This document shows positions 61,874 through 64,000 of a DNA stretch of 64,000 nt, piece after piece; within the stretch, counting starts at the first letter, position 1, and the number at the start of each line of letters is the position of its first letter. The notes under the pieces are model-generated. The model was not told where the DNA came from and did not search any database. It saw only the letters and a list, made by a program, of their open reading frames with translations. The stretch comes from CALOBA01 sp942491465. GTDB lineage: Bacteria > Pseudomonadota > Gammaproteobacteria > Chromatiales > Chromatiaceae. The stretch lies in contig CALOBA010000049.1 of assembly GCA_942491465.1 (NCBI GenBank), positions 91,020 through 155,019 on the forward strand, given 5' to 3'. The position numbers were made by a program, and so were the translations under genes.

Positions 61874-63868
61874 GATTGTTTGGGCTTTCTTCGCACTAAT
61901 TGAGTCTGGCCCCTTCTCCCGCTCTCTTCTCCCCGAAAGACCCTGATGGACCCGTCGCCTGCGCCAAGCGAGCCAACCGCTGCCTAGCAGCAGAGATGTG
62001 GGGCCGAGCGCTGCCGGGACCGGCACCTGGGCATCGACATAGCCGATGTAGGTGTAGCCGTCGGCATCGTCGAAAACCGAGACCGTCCAGGGCGCACTCC
62101 AGGTGATGAGCCCGCCGGTGATGTAGTCCATCAGCGTGGCCACCCGGTCGCCGCCGCCGGAGGGGTTCGCCCAGCGGAAGGCCCAATCCAGGCTGCTGAC
62201 GAGCTGGCTGTCGAATGCCAGGGTCATGAGGCTGGTGGTGTCGATTTCGAGCGAATCCCCTTCCAGCGACAGCCCGGTAAGCTCGCCGATGGACTGCTGG
62301 ATGTTCAGGATGCCACCGTCGTCCAGGGTCAGGGAGGACAGCACCACGTCATCGCCGCCCGTCAGGAGCAGGGTGCTTTCGTCCTGAACGGTGAGGTTGT
62401 CCGCGGTGAGCATGCCGACGTCCGTCAACGCCCCGATGCGCCCAATGGATCCGACCACCACCTGATCGGCGGTGATGTTGTGGCCACCGGCATCGACGGT
62501 GGCCGCTGTGCTGCTTGAGCCATAGACATAGAGGTCTTCCGTCAGGGTCAGGTCCGCCCCCAGCGTGAGCAAGCTCCCAGAGTCCGTTACGTCGACGTCG
62601 GCGCTGAGGTTGGTGCTGGTGGTCGTTTCCATGGTGCTTCCGCCCCCCACGCTGGCGCTCGGTGCCGAGAAGCCTGCCGCGAGCTTCACCGCCGCCCTAT
62701 CGTCCGCGTAGACCCGGTCCGCAACGCTGTAGATGGCGGGGTCCAGGTTCAGGGCGGTGTTCCTGATGAACAGATCATCGGTGGCGGTGATCTGGCCGGG
62801 GTTCAGGATCTGACCCTGGTAGCCGAGCCCGGCGTAACCGATAGAGATGTCCCGCGCCGTGATGTCGTTGCCCTGGGCATCGACGGTGGCGATGCCGGAG
62901 CTGGCGTAGATGTCGAGATCCTCCGACAGGGTCAGGTCGGCACCGAGGTTGAGCTGGCTGCCGTTGCCCGTGACATTGACATCGACACTGATGTTGGACG
63001 TGGCAGCCAGATCCACGGTGCTACCGCCTTCGACGCTCAGGCTTTGCGCGACGAAAGCGGCATCGAAGCTCACCACCGCGCCATCGTCCGCGTAGACGCG
63101 GTCGGCGACGCTGTAGATCGCCGGGTCCAGGTTCAGGGTCGTATTGCTGATGAACAGGTCATCGGTCGCGGTGATCTGGCCGGGGTTCAGGATCTGACCC
63201 AGGTAGCCGAGCCCGGCGTAACCGATAGAGATGTCCCGCGCCTAGATGTCGTTGCCCCGGGCATCGACGGTGGCGATGCCGGAGCTGGCGTAGATGTCGA
63301 GATCCTCCGACAGGGTCAGGTCGGCACCGAGGTTGAGCTGGCTGCCGTTGCCCGTGACATTGACGTCCGCGCTGAGGTTGGTGGTCGTAGCGGTGGTGGC
63401 GGTCGCTCCACCGGTCAAGGTCAGGTCGGGGCTGGTGTCGGCGGCATCGAAGATGAAGCTGTTGCCGTCGTCCACCGTCAGTCGGTCGGTGACCTCGATG
63501 TGCCCGCCGTTGCGAAGGAGCGTGCCCGTGGCGTTGGAGGTGCCGAGGAGGAGGTCGTCGGCGAACAGGATGTTTCCGTTCAGGTCCAGTGTGCCGCTGT
63601 TGCCAGTGCCTCGGCCAACATAGACCTGGTCCGCGGTGGTGTCAGCGGTGAGTGTGACGGTGGCGGTGCCGGCGCTACCGGTCGGCGTATTGCTGCCGAT
63701 GTAGGCGTCGTCGACCGCGCCGGGTGGCCCACCGCCCGGTGTCCAGGTGGCGGGGTCGCTCCAATCGCCATCGGCTTGGGCGCCGTAGTTGGTCTGACCT
63801 TGTACGATGGGAGAGGCGGCGGCGAGCAAGGCGAGTACCCAGGCGGAAAATTTGAAGGTTTGAATCAC
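61862..63868 (-). pseudogene. PEP-CTERM repeat protein with an in-frame amber codon
   Basis: Starts MIQTFKFSAWVLALLAAASP (signal peptide). The body consists of beta-solenoid-like repeats (NLSADVNVTGNGSQLNLGAD, LTLSEDLDIYASSGIATVDA). A TAG at 63244-63242 interrupts the frame; where the sister repeat reads NDITARD this copy reads NDI-stop-ARD. Afterwards the frame runs to PVPAALGPTSLLLGSGWLAW and RRRR, a PEP-CTERM sorting tail (exosortase target), plus ~28 residues ending in the attC R'' box. Intact length would be 668 residues. Two DNA segments of ~280 bases (about 62700-62980 and 63075-63365) are nearly identical. A secreted surface or matrix protein. Confidence 0.82.
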
Positions 63869-63942
63869 TGTGGACTCCTAAACAACAGCGGACGCAGGAA
63901 GGCTTGAGACGACTGAAAAAGCAGCATCGAACTCTCTCGGCT

Positions 63943-64000
63943 GCCCAACGTTAAGCGCAGCCAGCGCCTTGGAGCGGCCGTAGCGAAGCGGAGGCTGCTC
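63943..64000 (-). other. attC-type site, cut by the right window edge
   Basis: Minus-strand GTTGGGC (63949-63943) preceded by GCTTAAC, with CAGCCTCCGC / GCGCTGGCTG arms on the visible side. It lies 75 bases upstream of the PEP-CTERM gene start, so the array continues beyond the window. Confidence 0.6.

Overview
The window is high-GC gammaproteobacterial chromosome. The gene content (RNase E, RluC, GshB next to PilI/PilJ, MutY-YggX, a VC_2705-type symporter with its DUF4212 partner, a PEP-CTERM protein) and the dense insertion-sequence load suggest a purple sulfur bacterium or relative (Chromatiales). That placement is inferred from content, not from a marker gene.

Layout. 1-24 kb is ordinary core genome: a pair of small membrane proteins, sppA, a HAD phosphatase and rluC on the minus strand; rne on the plus strand; then a minus-strand run gshB > apbE > tonB > tubulin-like GTPase > membrane partner, with short gaps or overlaps; then pilI-pilJ, creA, an FAD oxidoreductase, a CxxCH (DUF3365) protein and an asparagine-synthetase homologue that lacks its catalytic cysteine. 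44.4-57.5 kb is core again: ggt, an FGE-domain protein, a PfkB kinase, mutY, yggX, tRNA-Phe, the symporter pair, pbpC and an AbgT transporter.

24-44.3 kb is an accessory region that I read as an eroded chromosomal integron overrun by mobile elements. At its left edge lies an integron-integrase remnant (N-terminal and C-terminal ends joined by a large internal deletion), transcribed away from a run of plus-strand cassettes. The cassettes carry a three-gene operon of unknown function, a 2-TM ion-channel gene broken by an IS630 insertion, and a membrane-anchored lectin-like protein, each associated with attC-type palindromes (RYYYAAC ... GTTRRRY). Two near-identical 2,432-bp units encoding an IS91-type HUH transposase plus a broken tyrosine recombinase sit at exactly the same point of two different attC sites. 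If either unit is circularised in silico its ends form a 63-bp attC with fully complementary R boxes, so the units look like integron cassettes inserted in inverse orientation. Around them are an ISL3 element nested in a MITE, an IS with DUF6399-type transposase, two ORF-less group II introns (one truncated), IS630 and ISAs1 fragments, a RelE/ParE-type toxin-antitoxin pair and arrays of a GGGGTCAGGTC motif.

57.6-64 kb is a second accessory region: an IS110 remnant, a degenerate HNH (LHH-type) nuclease toxin with a frameshifted SMI1/KNR4 immunity gene, and a second set of attC-bounded cassettes on the minus strand (DUF4160-DUF2442 pair; PEP-CTERM repeat protein with an in-frame amber codon) that continues past the right edge. 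No intact integron integrase is visible for either array.
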